This document shows positions 10,031-20,772 of a stretch of DNA of 64,000 bases, in pieces; the stretch's first letter is position 1, and each line of letters opens with the position of its first letter. The notes beneath the pieces are model-generated. The model was not told the DNA's origin. It worked only from the letters and a program-made list of their open reading frames with translations, and searched no databases. A program made the translations under genes and the position numbers. Origin of the DNA: Mactromeris polynyma (lineage: Eukaryota; Mollusca; Bivalvia; Venerida; Mactridae). The DNA lies in assembly GCA_032209605.1 (NCBI GenBank), contig JASFXZ010000001.1, positions 31,872,619-31,936,618 of the forward strand, read 5' to 3'.

Positions 10031-13000
10031 GTGAGTATTTATTTTCTAAATGGGCTGTAAGTCGCTTATAGCCTGGGTTGGAAGTATAACGGTTGGAGTG
10101 TTGAATCTATCAGGTGAGTATTTATTTGCTAAATGGGCTGTAAGTCGCTTATAGCCTGGGTTGGAAGTATAACGGTCGGAGTATTGAATCTATCAGGTGA
10201 GTATTTATGTTCTAAATGGGCTGTAAGTCGCATATACCACAGGGGCTACGCTGTGCCTGTTCAAGCTATAAGAGTGGAGGATGACCAAGTGACCCCTTCT
10301 GACCCCTAATTTTGGGGACGGGGGCCACCTGGGTAGAACCGCCGAAATTCAGCAAGTCAGTTGGATAGCTTTATCACATACAAATTACAATCCCATGTTA
10401 TATTTTGAGTGAGTATAACACTTAAATGTATTTCCAGAAGCATGTGTGCTCTGTCGATGGGGCTCAAATCAACTACATTCATTTAGATAGCCTAGTGCTA
10501 TTTAATGCACCCTTCTCTCTAGTTATCTGTGGTTCGGTCCCCGATTCATTCCGTGACGACCTGTATGAACGCCAGTCTGGTACACCCCTTATTGATGTTA
10601 GTGATTCCTGATGTAACTGTCACCCAATATACCTTGATGTATGTTAAGATTTCCACGTTAACAAGTGACCAATATTTTATTTAATATTGTTGTTATAGGG
10701 TTTTTACGTAATGTTTACCACGTTTTCAGTTATATATGACGATCAGTTGATGGATCAGCATAACGGACCGGCAATCCGTAGACCCAGGTTCGAACCCCGG
10801 TAGCGCCATTGACCGAATTTTCGTGTTCCTCAAAACATGACTTTATATTAACCAGTTGTCCTGCAATTGATTATCAACCAGTAAAATCCACGCTTCCTCA
10901 ACCAACTGAAAGCTAATCTACATGAATTATGGATGGAAGACAAATGACATTAGCCAAATGCCACCGAAGAACAGGAGTACCGAACCCAGGTCTCCCGGAT
11001 AAGGGTCCAGTACTCGACCAACTGAACTAGCCAAGTCTTATTCAAATTTTGGATATTATTCACCATGAAACACAGTGTTCTATATACTACACGTGTCCGT
11101 ACAATTTATCTTCTCCATGTCAATATGACAGAGATAAAATATCCAAGGACATTTGGTCATTTCGTTCCCTATCTCTACTTTATGTCAAGCAATTATCAGT
11201 GAAGTTATCCTACAAGCGCATGTTGCTACAGAGAACGCCACATACATACAATAGGACAGTACCTCCCGACCCAATCAACATGGAAAACAACAATCCATAA
11301 AACATAAGGCACTTGAGGAGGTTCAATGGTACATAGGTAAGGGAACAGGCGCAAATAATGGCCTGGCCGACCATAAGGAATAACCAAAACTAAATCACCA
11401 TCTAATCCTTTAAAATCACGGCTGACTAAGGACTCGAAAAGTTTGGGAACGAAGCATTTAATTCAATGGTGTTTTTTTAATATTCATACGTTCCAATGCC
11501 AACAGTCTAACGGTACGTCGAAATGATCTGAATTATCATATCCCCGTCATGCCTAGCTTGGATTATTTCAAGCCAAACGTATCTGAATGAAGCCACTTAA
11601 GCAGCCAAAGATGAATTACCATTTCTTAAAGTTCTCTTATTTATACTCTGTTAGAACATTTGAAATGCTACCTACTTTTTATCTCTCACTCACTTTTTAC
11701 AGGGATCTTTCCTTACAGTATTTTGTTTTGTCTTCTCACTATTTTTTATGAATCGCACTCCTGTCCATGACACTTAAAATATAGGCTCGACACTACCGCT
11801 TGACACAAAATTATGTCAATGACATTTGGAGCATTGATATTGATAAATATTGAACTTGGTATATATATAGATGGAAGCGAGAGAAGTGCATCTTACTTCT
11901 CATAGAATATGTGAGTTTAATCAAACACGTGTGTATCGAGATGAAGATTAGAATGTGTCCTAATTATGAACAGTATCAAATAAATAGAATGAATGAAATA
12001 TGTTATTTAATACAAATTTTACATACGTCCATTTTTGAAGTATCGTACATTCACATACTTTGAACCATTTTACTTTGAGGCAGTATCCACTATGCCCCTG
12101 TAAAAATACATATGTGTAGCAACCATTCCCGTCAGTGCACCAAGAACTTAGATTACCACGATGAGAAGCGACCTATATTTCCAACCAATAAAATACGATA
12201 TTTTGACCCCCCCAAAAATAAGACCTCCATAAAGAGATGATATTTTAAGTAATGTTTGTCTTTGTATTCTTTCACAGGTCCAATAGCTGCATTGGTAGTC
12301 AACAAGTATGGATGCCGTGTATGCATGATGTTAGGGTGTGTTATTACAAGTTCGTCATTCATCTTGAGTTATTTTGTCCCGAATTTATACTATCTGTATG
12401 CTACTTCCGGGGCAATGCAAGGTAAGTGTAATATATCAAGTTAAACCGTGTCACTGTCCTTGTAAATGTTTTGAATCGTCTCAGTTGTAAATAGAATGAA
12501 GATTTATGAATGGAATTCTTTTTTATCATAGTTTATATTTTTGTGCATTTGCAAGCTCTGAATTTCAGGATTTGGACTTGGTTTGATGCAACTAGGTGGA
12601 ACAGTGTGTACCAGTATATATTTCAAAAAGAAACGAGCATTGGCAGTAGGAGTTGCGTATTGTGGGGGAGGTATTGGATTGTTCGCCATTGCGCCGCTCA
12701 TTCGTTATTTAATTGACGTCTACACCTGGAGAGGGGCCATGTTAATTATGTCAGGAATAGCTCTGAATGGCTGTGTCTTTTCTACATTGCTTCGTCCTTT
12801 TGTGGTGGAGGAGGAGAAGAAGGAAATTTACAAAAGAGTGGATCCTGAGTCAAATGAAGCATTGCTAAGAGACAAGCGTGATATAGCTTCCTTGTCACCA
12901 ATGGAAGAGATTGATGCTAATGAACTCAAGGTAAAATTAGAAGATAATGACAATCTTAACAAAAGTGAAACAATTACTCGTAATGACGGTCAGAATATAC

Positions 13001-16000
13001 CACTTTTGGTAATAAAAGATTGCGATGAAAATGTATTGAGACAAAACGAAGAAACTAGTAGTAATTGTGAACAATACGCATCTAGACATAGTTCAAATGA
13101 CCTGGCTGAAATGAGTCAAATCTCAAATGCAAATGAATTAGCACTGTCTACCCAAAGTAATGATAGTAACACCAACAATACAAATATTAAGTTTGATCAA
13201 TCTTTTATTGAAGGCATTTTTCCAAAGGCTATGCTAACAAATATCAACTTTATTATCCTTTTGTGTGCTACAGTGTTTATTGCACTTCCCGAGTTAGTTC
13301 CATTTACAATGTTACCAGACTTTGCTTTGACCGTGAACTGTACATCTGGTCAGAGCGCTTGGATTGTATCAGCGATTGGAATAGGGGGTAAGTATTTTTA
13401 GCTCAATGCTAGTTCGTCCCTTTGTCGTCCATAACATTCTTAAAATTTGTGCTAAGCACAGTTCCAGGGAAGGTGTATGTCTCGGTGTCATCAAATATGA
13501 ATACAACTTATGTCTTGAGTTAAGGAATCAATTTTCAAAAAGATTACATCGGAGCAAAGGTTGAGTTTGGACATGAAATAAAGTCATGTTTTTGAGGAAC
13601 ACGAAAAATCGGTCAATGGCGCTACCGGGATTCGAACCCGGGTCTACGAATGAGGTCACCAGTGTCAATGTCACCGTTACGTTAAGTAGCACATTGTACA
13701 AAGCTTTTCCCTGAATATAGTCAGTTTGATTGGAGTAATTTCGAACAAACCCAACGAGTTAACTTTGTATAAATACACGGGGTTCCCAATAGTCAATGTC
13801 ACTAAAGGTTTCGAAGAAGAGTCTTATATCCACTCAATATGTAAACACAATGAAATGAATATGTTCTATTCTGACAAAGTTTTGACGTTGGAGTATTTTG
13901 GTCAGATTGGCATATGAACATGTCTGTACAATGTAATGAAACTTCTCCAGAGCGGCTCTCCGCAGAATATGAAGATTTCCCTTCAACAACTGCCACTGTA
14001 GTTTCACCTCAATAAATTAACAACATTTGAGCGTTGCTATGGAATTTACAACCTCTTCTGTAAGTGGCGTCATTTCAAGAAAACGCAACATGTCATGTCA
14101 CTTTTTGCAAGCAGGAAACAATATTTACTCCATATGGTCACTTCGTCATACTGCCAAATGGGACAATTATTGCTTACTGTCAGTACATGGTCACGTTACA
14201 TGTGACAATTTCTGGTATGTTGCTGCATATAGGTTGCGCTGGTCAACATCTACCTTGTACAGAATAAACACATTGTCATCATGTCTTGCATCATATCTGG
14301 ATATATTTCTTGTTTTAGCCACATTTAGTCATATTTTTGGTGGATGGCTGTCTGACCTGAAATGTGTCAATTCCGTGTTACTTCTTGCTATTTGTACACT
14401 GGGTGTGGGTATAACAACAATGATAGCTGCTGTTGTTCCGATGTTGGAGACGTTGATGGCGTATGGAGTATTGTTTGGCGGATTCTCAGGTTAATGTACA
14501 AATTATATAAAGTATTAAGTGACTGGTCTGTTCCTTTGAAAACCCCGACACCGTCGAGTTGAAATGTCTACTTTTATCCGCTACTGTAGAAAGGGCATTT
14601 TCTTCTTTTTCATCCGTGAACATGTTACAAATTTTGTAAAAGGGATGTTGGTTATGACGTAGAGTAATTCCCAATCAAAGTTTGATGTCACAAAGTATAT
14701 ATTTAAGTGATACTGTGGTGGGTTTTACGTAGATATTCAACTATAGTTATTTTGTATGAATTCTGAATCATAATGTATCCTTTAATTTTACCCAATTTTA
14801 GCCCTTCGAAGATTAATTATGTTAACGTCTTACCTGTCATTGAATATACATGCCTTTCATGAGTCCCACTTCTGTATTTGTATGCCAATAAGCACTATGT
14901 ACAGCATTGTATTTGAGATTGGTTAAAAGATTCAGTGATGATTTTCTTACTGGGGTAAAATGATTTTGTCTGAGGCACTCCGTGTTGTTTCAGTATCACC
15001 ATTTGAAAAGTAATTGTTTACCACATGGTGGAGCAAAACTTGACTGTGGAACCTTTATCGAAGATGGTTGCTATACTATTCAGTTAACGCAGTATTATAC
15101 AGTTGAGTCTATTTCAGGTTCCATGTATTTACTACAACCTATAGTGCTGTTTGAGTATGTAGGAGAGGAATATATGGCAGCTACAATGGGAGTACTAATG
15201 GGTGTATTTGGGGTGTTTGATTTAGTGGGAGCACCAGTTGCAGGTTTGTCTCATGCTGAATTATCATAATACCAACACTGATCTTTGTTTTATCAAGTGT
15301 GTATAAATGTCTTATTCCCACACATGTTTGCTCTTAAACCTTCTCAACTCCTAGTGTTTTGTGTGCTGATATTTCCCTAGGATCTGTATAGGGAGGTATT
15401 GTCTTTTGAATGCGGCGTTATCCGTACCGGTTTAATTGTTCGTATGAAGGTATATTCGTATAATTAGCGTTCAAAATCACTGTTTGAACTTTTAAAAATC
15501 TACATCCGGTGATGCAGTGATACTTGGTTTCCTTGTCCCTATCATTTCGGTCTTGGTCTTGTGTCCCCTCCTTGAGTGTTTCTCCTGTGCGTTTGGTATT
15601 ATTAGTGTGCTTCCTCTCTTCTAGTTTATCTGCATCTGTCTGAAGAAGTTCTGACTTCTGAATGTGCCCTTCTGTTCTACACTTTTCTACTTCTGTTGAA
15701 TAAACAATAAATTCATCGTCAACCTGTATCAAGACAAAGGTCACGTCCGATACGCGAAAATATGTACGGTAGAATATTTACTGCCTGGTCTCTCTTCATA
15801 TGTCTGCCTTTATTTGGTTTAATGGGAAATATGTTTTTTGTGTCACCTGAAGACAGCGGTATTTACTTGGCATCAGTAATGTCTCTTTCTGTACATTTGC
15901 CACTCTAATATCTTAAGTATAAAAGATTACATAACTTTAATTAGATTTGTCTTTCTGTTCTGATTTTCTTATTTTTAATTGAATGTGGGCAAATGATCTA

Positions 16001-16749
16001 AAAAATGTGTGGCTGGTTTGATAAATGCCCACGTGTATGACAAACTAGTGATCAATGCATGTATGATAGATATCATATCATATCCACATCGATCCGTTGA
16101 CCTTGGCAATATTGTAAATAAACCGAATCGATGTATTATTTGTCCTAAATATCACATCGGTCACGTCGCAGGCACTTTATGATGACGTACATTTCGACCC
16201 TTGATTGAATTGAAGTAGTCAAACGTGTGATGTCAGTTTTGGGACCACATGTTTTTTTCTGTGTTTTGCAGTCTACGTTATTTTATTTAGCACTAACTTT
16301 ATCCTCTAAAATGAAAGAATGTTTAAATTATCAAAGGAAAAAACTCTAGTTTGTAGTTACGCAGCATTTCCTTTTAATGCAGCAATTTCAATGCATTAAA
16401 TCACATTCATTATTGAAACGTATTGACAATATTAAAATTGAATGCTTTAAAATTGCAGCTCTACCGACGCTGAAGTTAAATCATGAGGATAATTTGAATA
16501 TAAACTTGCGCATATTTCATTTCATTTCCCGATTTGCCCAATATAAAAACAACAGAACATAACTATATTTGTGTAGCATCCTTGGTTCGTATCTGAAGAA
16601 ATAAGCTAATTGACTGTATTGATTTTGTAGGATGGATATTTGACCAGACTGGTAGTTATACAATTAGTTTTCTTGTCGCTGGTGCCTCTTTCGTTTTGAG
16701 CTCAGCTATTACATGTCTTGTGTTCTGTACCAAGACCGGGAGGAAGTAA
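9823..16749 (+). CDS. Monocarboxylate-transporter-like MFS protein (SLC16 family), six coding exons
   Basis: Predicted 12-TM plasma-membrane transporter; SLC16 members carry lactate, pyruvate and related small acids, often with protons, but the substrate here cannot be told. Coding exons 9823-10030, 12278-12421, 12569-13387, 14319-14489, 15118-15243 and 16631-16749 join into 1587 bases (528 residues plus stop), and every junction is phase 1. Family marks: DEGYAW at residues 12-17 at the start of TM1, matching the SLC16 DGG(W)GW motif; YFKKKRALAVGVA at 135-147 in the TM4-5 region; an RGA motif near TM6. A polar, Asn/Ser/Asp/Glu-rich cytoplasmic loop of about 130 residues separates TM6 and TM7, as in MCTs. 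I chose the ATG at 9823 because the frame opens just before it and the first motif follows at the usual distance. Family call firm; paralogue not assigned. Confidence 0.94.
9988..10236 (+). repeat. 83 bp tandem triplication across the exon 1 donor
   Basis: Three copies of an 83 bp unit begin at 9988, 10071 and 10154 with GCCTGGGTTGGAAGTATAAC. Each holds the last 43 bases of exon 1, the donor GTGAGTATTTAT and about 40 bases of intron. Copies differ by a few substitutions only (for example GGTTGG to GGTCGG in the third), so the duplication looks recent. All three donors are intact. Confidence 0.97.
10237..10740 (+). other. Intron 1, first unannotated part
   Basis: Intronic sequence of the transporter gene after the triplication. 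A 61-codon ORF at 10426-10611 has no recognisable similarity and is not kept. Confidence 0.5.
10741..10850 (+). mobile_element. SINE-4 copy a (tRNA-like head)
   Basis: tRNA-like arms are visible: an anticodon-type hairpin ACGGA...TCCGT and a B box GGTTCGAACCCC, then GGTAGCGCCATTGACCGA and TTTTCGTGTTCCTCAAAACA. The same tail occurs inverted at 13573-13670 in intron 3. The 3' end is uncertain. Confidence 0.65.
10958..11040 (-). mobile_element. tRNA-like fragment, probable SINE head
   Basis: Read on the minus strand, TAGTTCAGTTGGTCGAGTAC resembles an A box and GGGTTCGGTACTCC a degenerate B box, spaced as in a tRNA. Acceptor-stem pairing is poor, so it is a relic and not a tRNA gene. Confidence 0.5.
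11205..11390 (-). repeat. Repeat G copy 1 (unclassified interspersed)
   Basis: Shares ACAATCCATAAAACATAAGG and following sequence with the longer minus-strand copy at 17683-18025, and in inverted form with copies at 22590, 37450 and 46915. It lies in transporter intron 1. A short diverged fragment. Confidence 0.75.
11391..12277 (+). other. Intron 1, last part
   Basis: No repeat family or ORF recognised. It ends in the acceptor TTTGTATTCTTTCACAG before exon 2. Confidence 0.5.
12278..12421 (+). CDS. Transporter coding exon 2
   Basis: Completes codon 70 and encodes residues to 117: the rest of TM2, the loop (NKYGCRVCMM) and TM3. The acceptor is TTCACAG and the donor AAG|GTAAGT. Length 144 bases, phase 1 at both ends. 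Confidence 0.92.
12569..13387 (+). CDS. Transporter coding exon 3
   Basis: The longest exon, codons 118-390. It encodes TM4 (FGLGLMQLGG), the family motif YFKKKRALAVGVA, TM5-TM6 with WRGAMLIMSGIALNG, the long polar loop, and TM7 (INFIILLCATVFIALPEL). The donor is GGG|GTAAGT. Holding half of the protein in one exon is usual for MCT genes. Confidence 0.94.
13388..14025 (+). other. Intron 3, unannotated parts
   Basis: Apart from the inverted SINE-4 piece and the MITE-C copy that follows at 14026, nothing is recognised. ORFs of 63-64 codons on both strands around 13726-13996 overlap each other and are not kept. Confidence 0.5.
13573..13670 (-). mobile_element. SINE-4 copy b
   Basis: On the minus strand: GTAGACCCGGGTTCGAATCC with a good B box, then CGGTAGCGCCATTGACCGAT and TTTTCGTGTTCCTC. 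Matches the copy at 10741-10850. The 5' tRNA half is missing or diverged. Confidence 0.7.
14026..14215. mobile_element. MITE-C copy 1 (right end missing), in intron 3
   Basis: Begins TTGAGCGTTGCTATGGAATT and runs through GTCATTTCAAGAAAACGCAA and AGCAGGAAACAATATTTACT, all shared with other copies. It stops at TGACAATTTCTGG, so the right terminal inverted repeat is gone. It leaves only about 100 bp before exon 4 and is open in the exon 4 reading frame. Confidence 0.88.
14319..14489 (+). CDS. Transporter coding exon 4
   Basis: Starts after TTCTTGTTTTAG with ATFSHIFGGWLSDLK (TM8 and the following cytoplasmic loop) and continues through TM9-TM10 (SVLLLAICTLGVGITTMIA). The donor is CAG|GTTAAT, weaker than the others. 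Upstream sequence is open in the same frame, but the acceptor and family similarity place the start at 14319. Confidence 0.88.
14490..15117 (+). other. Intron 4
   Basis: AT-rich, with no repeat family found in it. It ends with the acceptor GAGTCTATTTCAG. Confidence 0.6.
15118..15243 (+). CDS. Transporter coding exon 5
   Basis: Encodes residues 448-489: TM11 region SMYLLQPIVLFEYVGEE followed by MGVLMGVFGVFDLVGAPVA, typical of the SLC16 C-terminal half (a GLL...GxxxLxGPPxAG-like pattern). The donor is CAG|GTTTGT, a weak match. Phase 1 at both ends, 126 bases. Confidence 0.9.
15244..16630 (+). other. Intron 5
   Basis: No repeat family or exon recognised. A 108-codon minus-strand ORF (15418-15744) is rich in Lys, Glu and Asp but shows no family or splice context. 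Ends with the acceptor TTGATTTTGTAG. Confidence 0.5.
16631..16749 (+). CDS. Transporter coding exon 6 (last)
   Basis: Encodes GWIFDQTGSYTISFLVAGAS and the rest of TM12, then a very short basic tail (KTGRK) and TAA at 16747-16749. The W-I-x-D-x-T-G-S-Y pattern at the start of TM12 is characteristic of MCTs and supports the chosen acceptor. Confidence 0.93.
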
Positions 16750-16871
16750 AGGCAATTGAAGAAACGGAAAGAAATTTGATTTCTAAGAAGCGCTATACAA
16801 ACTATTAATACTGTTACCCCAACATGCAACATATGGTTGTTGAGGGTTTGGGTCAATGTATAGTTTGCATG

Positions 16872-17213
16872 TTTACAGATGTATCTGGCTCATCCAAACA
16901 TAAAATGTTTGAATTGGCTTTATCTAGTATTGTTGTTACATTGGCTAAAACATCTCTAATAAGAGCCATTGCAATGAAAAACCGATTGCAAAAATCTGTT
17001 TTTATCAAATTACTTACAGTCAAAACCGGTAAAATAGTAAGTTTTTTTAATTTTATGATGTACAAACATCTTTCTTCAACAAATATGGATTAATACATTA
17101 TGAGTTCATTCTTTATAAATGCAGGTCTAGTGATGTTTTAACCATAGGAAATAAAATTTTCATGTTTGGTTAATTAAACAAATGAACAAAAAATGAGCAT
17201 AGTATAACTTTAA
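16872..17213. mobile_element. MITE-A copy 2
   Basis: Starts TTTACAGATGTATCTGGCTC and ends ATGAGCATAGTATAACTTTA, the best preserved right end of the family. It lies about 120 bp after the transporter stop codon, so it may be part of the 3' UTR. Confidence 0.8.
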
Positions 17214-17682
17214 TTGTTTAAAATGATTGCGTATTGTAACTGATCGCATATGTGTCTATACATTTGTATATGTATCTTTAGGAATTAATGTAAATTTAGC
17301 AAATGCTAAAGGTAAGATTACAGTTACGACATCCCTTTGTGATCATAAATTTCAAAACGTGTCTGTATTTATGCTGAATCATCAAATGTATAGAACAATT
17401 ATATGGATAAAATAAATGTTATTCTTAAGATTTATTGAAGTAGTGTAAGTCAATCTGAAATATCAAATCATGCGAGACAACTCTTGTTGGTACATACAAG
17501 CATTCAGATAGTACATTAATAGTTGTCTCCCCTACATAAACAAGAGGAACAATGAACTATACTGCATTTTCCTCCCAAATGAAATTGACAATTACGTTTA
17601 TTTTCATTAAGAAATGACAACTGAGTCTAATAGATATAAATGTAATTTTAACTACTCATGTTCATTTGAATCGACCTTTACA
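17214..17682. other. Intergenic, nothing seen
   Basis: Apart from the poly(A) candidate above, no repeat family member and no supported gene. A 62-codon ORF at 17227-17415 has no recognisable features. Confidence 0.5.
17411..17416 (+). terminator. Candidate poly(A) signal for the transporter gene
   Basis: AATAAA about 660 bases after the stop codon. The element at 16872 also contains an AATAAA, and no cleavage site can be verified, so this is one of several possibilities. Confidence 0.25.
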
Positions 17683-18025
17683 AGAGAGGATATAAGATGC
17701 TACATGGAACGCAACATACATAAGTCAGTGTCTCCCCATACATACCTCCGGGAAAACCACAATCCATAAACATAAGGCATTTGAAGAACTCAAGGGTACC
17801 TACGCAAGGGAATAGGGGCGCAAGGAACGGCCTGACGGACTATAAGGGATCAGTAGGATAATCAGAGAGGACAAACAGGCAAAGAGGGGGGGGGGATTAA
17901 TGGGTGGAATAGATCACAGGACAAGTCAAGATAGCCGGAAACAATAGGCCGAAACAGGGCAGAAAATAACATGAACACTATATAGGGGACATAATTGCAT
18001 AGGGGAAAGGGAAAGTTAACATACA
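17683..18025 (-). repeat. Repeat G copy 2 (longest minus-strand copy)
   Basis: The reverse complement aligns along most of its length with 22590-22935: CCCTTTCCCCTATGCAATTA, TGACTTGTCCTGTGATCT, a CCATTAATCCCCC stretch (here a run of ten Gs on the plus strand near 17886), and CCTTATGTTTATGGATTG. No TIR, LTR or tRNA head was recognised, so the class is unknown. Confidence 0.85.
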
Positions 18026-18470
18026 TATAAAACACAAAAAGAAATAATAACCATATAGCGATATGTAGCCTTGGACTTGTCAGTAAAATACTGGGGGTTT
18101 AAATCGATTTAACGGCTAGCAAACAAACAAAAACAAATCAACCATTGTATCAAAATGTGACACTCCTTTTGCAAGCCTTGGCTCTTATTGGTAATATACG
18201 ATTCCACCATTACAGACACGTTTTGTATGAACATACAAGGTGCTAACAGACTGTCGAAATAACAGATAACTCTGTTTTGGCTTTTAATTGACTACATTTA
18301 GTTATCTCCCTTCGACAATAATCGTATCATTTTTGAAAGAATTATAGACCAGCAGAAATTGTATCAAGTTCACACGTGAACAACATAACATATGATATTT
18401 TATTCGTTTTTATTTACAATTGCATTACTTAACTATTGTTTTCCTTAGTTCTGTCATCTTATATTGTGTC
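18026..18470. other. Intergenic, nothing seen
   Basis: No ORF over 60 codons and no recognised repeat in this stretch. Confidence 0.5.
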
Positions 18471-18471
18471 T

Positions 18472-18559
18472 GAATACGATTCTGCAATAGTGTTTTACCA
18501 GTACAAATTTCCACTGAATACGATTCTGCAATAGTGTTTTACCAGTACAAATTTCTACA
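18472..18559. repeat. Tandem duplication, two 44 bp units
   Basis: TGAATACGATTCTGCAATAG with GTGTTTTACCAGTACAAATT occurs twice in succession with almost no divergence. A simple recent local duplication. Confidence 0.93.
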
Positions 18560-18688
18560 ACAATACGTACTTGGTTCATGCTGGTTGCTGTTCTCTGGTT
18601 ATGGGTATCAACAAATTAAATAATAGGGAACATGCCGAAATGTGTTGTTTTCTTTGCCACTGACCTTTCCAGGGGGTAATTGTAATAA

Positions 18689-18852
18689 CAGTAAACCTCA
18701 TTAATAAGACCACCATTGGGACCCTCGAAAACTGGTGTTTTTATTGAGATGGTCTTAATATTGAGGTTGAATAAAGAGCAAAACAGTGAAAGTGTGTCCT
18801 TAATTTCGAGATGGTCTTATTATTGAGGTGGTCTTTAGGTGAAGGTTTACTG
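18689..18852. mobile_element. MITE-B copy 2
   Basis: 164 bp from CAGTAAACCTCATTAATAAG to GGTTTACTG. The internal AAAGAGCAAAACAGTGAAA and GAGGTGGTCTTTA are shared with the other copies. TA lies on the right and TAA on the left. Confidence 0.9.
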
Positions 18853-18993
18853 TATTTACATGTATGTATATTTTTTATGTAATTTTGGAGGGTGGGTGTA
18901 TCGTCTGTATGTTGCTCAACTTCATCATTCAATTTTACAAATAATGTTAAACAGATGTATAATGTATGATGATTAAATAGCTAACATATTCCA

Positions 18994-19325
18994 TTAAAGA
19001 TGTATCTGACTCATCTGAACGTACAATGTTTGTATGGGCTTCATCCAGTATTGTTGTTACATTGGCTAAACATCTTTGATAAAAACCATTGCCATGTATA
19101 ACCGATTAAAACAATATTGTTTTATTATATTACTAACAGACAAAAATTGTAACAAATCAGCTTGTTTTTAAAAAAAAATATGATAATACAAACATCTTTT
19201 TTCGTCGAATACAGATGAACACAATGTGATTTTTTTAATACATGTTTATGGATGTTTTAACTATATATGAATTTATTATATATGTTTTGTATGTTTGTTT
19301 AGGTAAACAAATGAACAAACAAAAG
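18994..19325. mobile_element. MITE-A copy 3
   Basis: TTAAAGATGTATCTGACTCA at the left. On the right the similarity runs through GTTTAGGTAAACAAATGAAC and then stops, so the terminal GAGCAT end is lost. Confidence 0.8.
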
Positions 19326-19726
19326 TTGGTTCGTCAGTAGACCATTTGGTTACGGTCCATAACTGGATAACGCTTGGTCCCACAGCAGTTCTACTTTATA
19401 GAACGGTTGTATGTGGTCAGTAAATGACCCGTATGGTTTCGGAGGTCAGTAGGTGAAGGTCAATATCATAGTGACATTGCGATTGTTAAGCGTTTCCTAT
19501 AGATGAGTATAACTGGAATGGGTGTCTGTAATCATTTAATGAGTCATACTGCTTTGATTATCAATACGTAAAAGGCCAGTCACATTTACCACACGAATTG
19601 TTGATCACATTACTTCCACGGTTTTATATAGTCTAATAACACTTAATTAGTTTAAACTTGTAAATTTTCAATACAATACTATGACAATATGGACCAGAAA
19701 ACTGTGCTTATACGGCCTACGATATT
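19326..19726. other. Intergenic, nothing seen
   Basis: Only sequence leading up to the SINE-2 target site. No ORF or repeat family recognised. Confidence 0.5.
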
Positions 19727-19737
19727 GAATGTCACCA

Positions 19738-20040
19738 TGTAGCGGATCCGTGGTCCAGTGGTAAAACGCTGGACTTGAAATCCAGGGATCGCTGGTTCGA
19801 TTCCCCGCTCCATCACTGACCGTACTAACAGTCTTTCGGACTAGACTTTAAAAACCGAGGTCCCGTGTATGATGCTTTACATTGAGCACGTAAAAGAACC
19901 AGGGGTGCTTCTGGAACTGGGGCATCTTCTGTATCATGCACTATCCTCCACAAATCTAATATGACTAACATTCTTCTGGAGGCGTCGCCCATATGGGAAA
20001 CCGGTGGCGACGATAAATAAACGCAAATACAAAAAAAAAA
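19738..20040 (+). mobile_element. SINE-2 copy 1 (tRNA-derived, intact)
   Basis: The head GCGGATCCGTGGTCCAGTGG has an A box; the anticodon-type stem is CTGGA...TCCAG and the B box GGTTCGATTCCCC. A body of about 230 bp (TGATGCTTTACATTGAGCAC, GGCGTCGCCCATATGGGAAA) ends in ATAAATAAACGCAAATAC and an A run. Flanked by an 11 bp duplication GAATGTCACCA at 19727-19737 and 20041-20051. The second copy at 60753 is about equally long. Confidence 0.95.
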
Positions 20041-20051
20041 GAATGTCACCA

Positions 20052-20413
20052 CTAGTACTTCAAACAGCCCTAGCAACCTCAGTCGTCGCCATACCAGCAT
20101 TAAGCCTGCCAATGGCACTGTCATGTTTTGTGTAAATCTTGGCCTATCAAGTCGATATACTGGGAAACCTAAATAAACATTTCTGTCGAAGTATTTTATT
20201 GATTGACAATAAAAATGTTCACATCAGACTGAATGATGATTTTAGTGAGAAGAAACGGTGTGGTGTAGCCACAAATATATAACAAATATTTCGTTCGTTC
20301 ATTATGATCTTTTATAACATAATATACTATGTATAGTGGAAATAACACCACGTAGAGTGACAAAGCCTCATTTTTATCTCTTTTTAGAAGACTCGTTTAA
20401 TAAATTCAATAAA
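20052..20413. other. Intergenic, nothing seen
   Basis: No coding or repeat signal recognised between the SINE-2 duplication and the hairpin at 20414. Confidence 0.45.
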
Positions 20414-20492
20414 TCGAGGGGTTAGAGCCAGAATCAACCATCTCAACATGAATTTATTAAGAAGATGGTTGGTTCTGGCTCTAACCCCTCGA
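20414..20492. repeat. Near-perfect 30 bp hairpin
   Basis: The left arm 20414-20443 (TCGAGGGGTTAGAGCCAGAA then TCAACCATCT) and the right arm 20463-20492 pair with one mismatch across a 19 base loop. No known TIR family end is present. It resembles a tiny foldback element or a precursor-type RNA hairpin. Confidence 0.95.
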
Positions 20493-20772
20493 AATAATGA
20501 CCTCTCATGTAAGATCCTCTCTTTATTTCACTACATACTCTGTTTGTTATCATTCAATGTTGGAAGAAGCAAGCCAGTGAAAAAGACACATGAGTAATCG
20601 TGCAATACCCCAATGTACAAGGACATAGTGCATTAACGCAATAGACTACATGTTTTAACCCCCTTCCAAAGATACACAATTATTTTTAAAATCTGCGACG
20701 CGTTCGGAGTGACCATAGTCTGTAGTTTAAACAAATCAGACACTTTCCGCTCAAAGTGTCCACTTATATTTG

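Noticed and set aside
14027..14318. N-terminal extension of transporter exon 4
   Set aside because: The sequence is MITE-C plus short intron; a good acceptor at 14317-14318 and family similarity starting at ATFSHIF place the exon start there. Kept only as a finding.
19738..19815. Functional tRNA gene in the SINE-2 head
   Set aside because: Part of a 303 bp element with an A-rich tail and target duplication; the two copies differ at the anticodon position.
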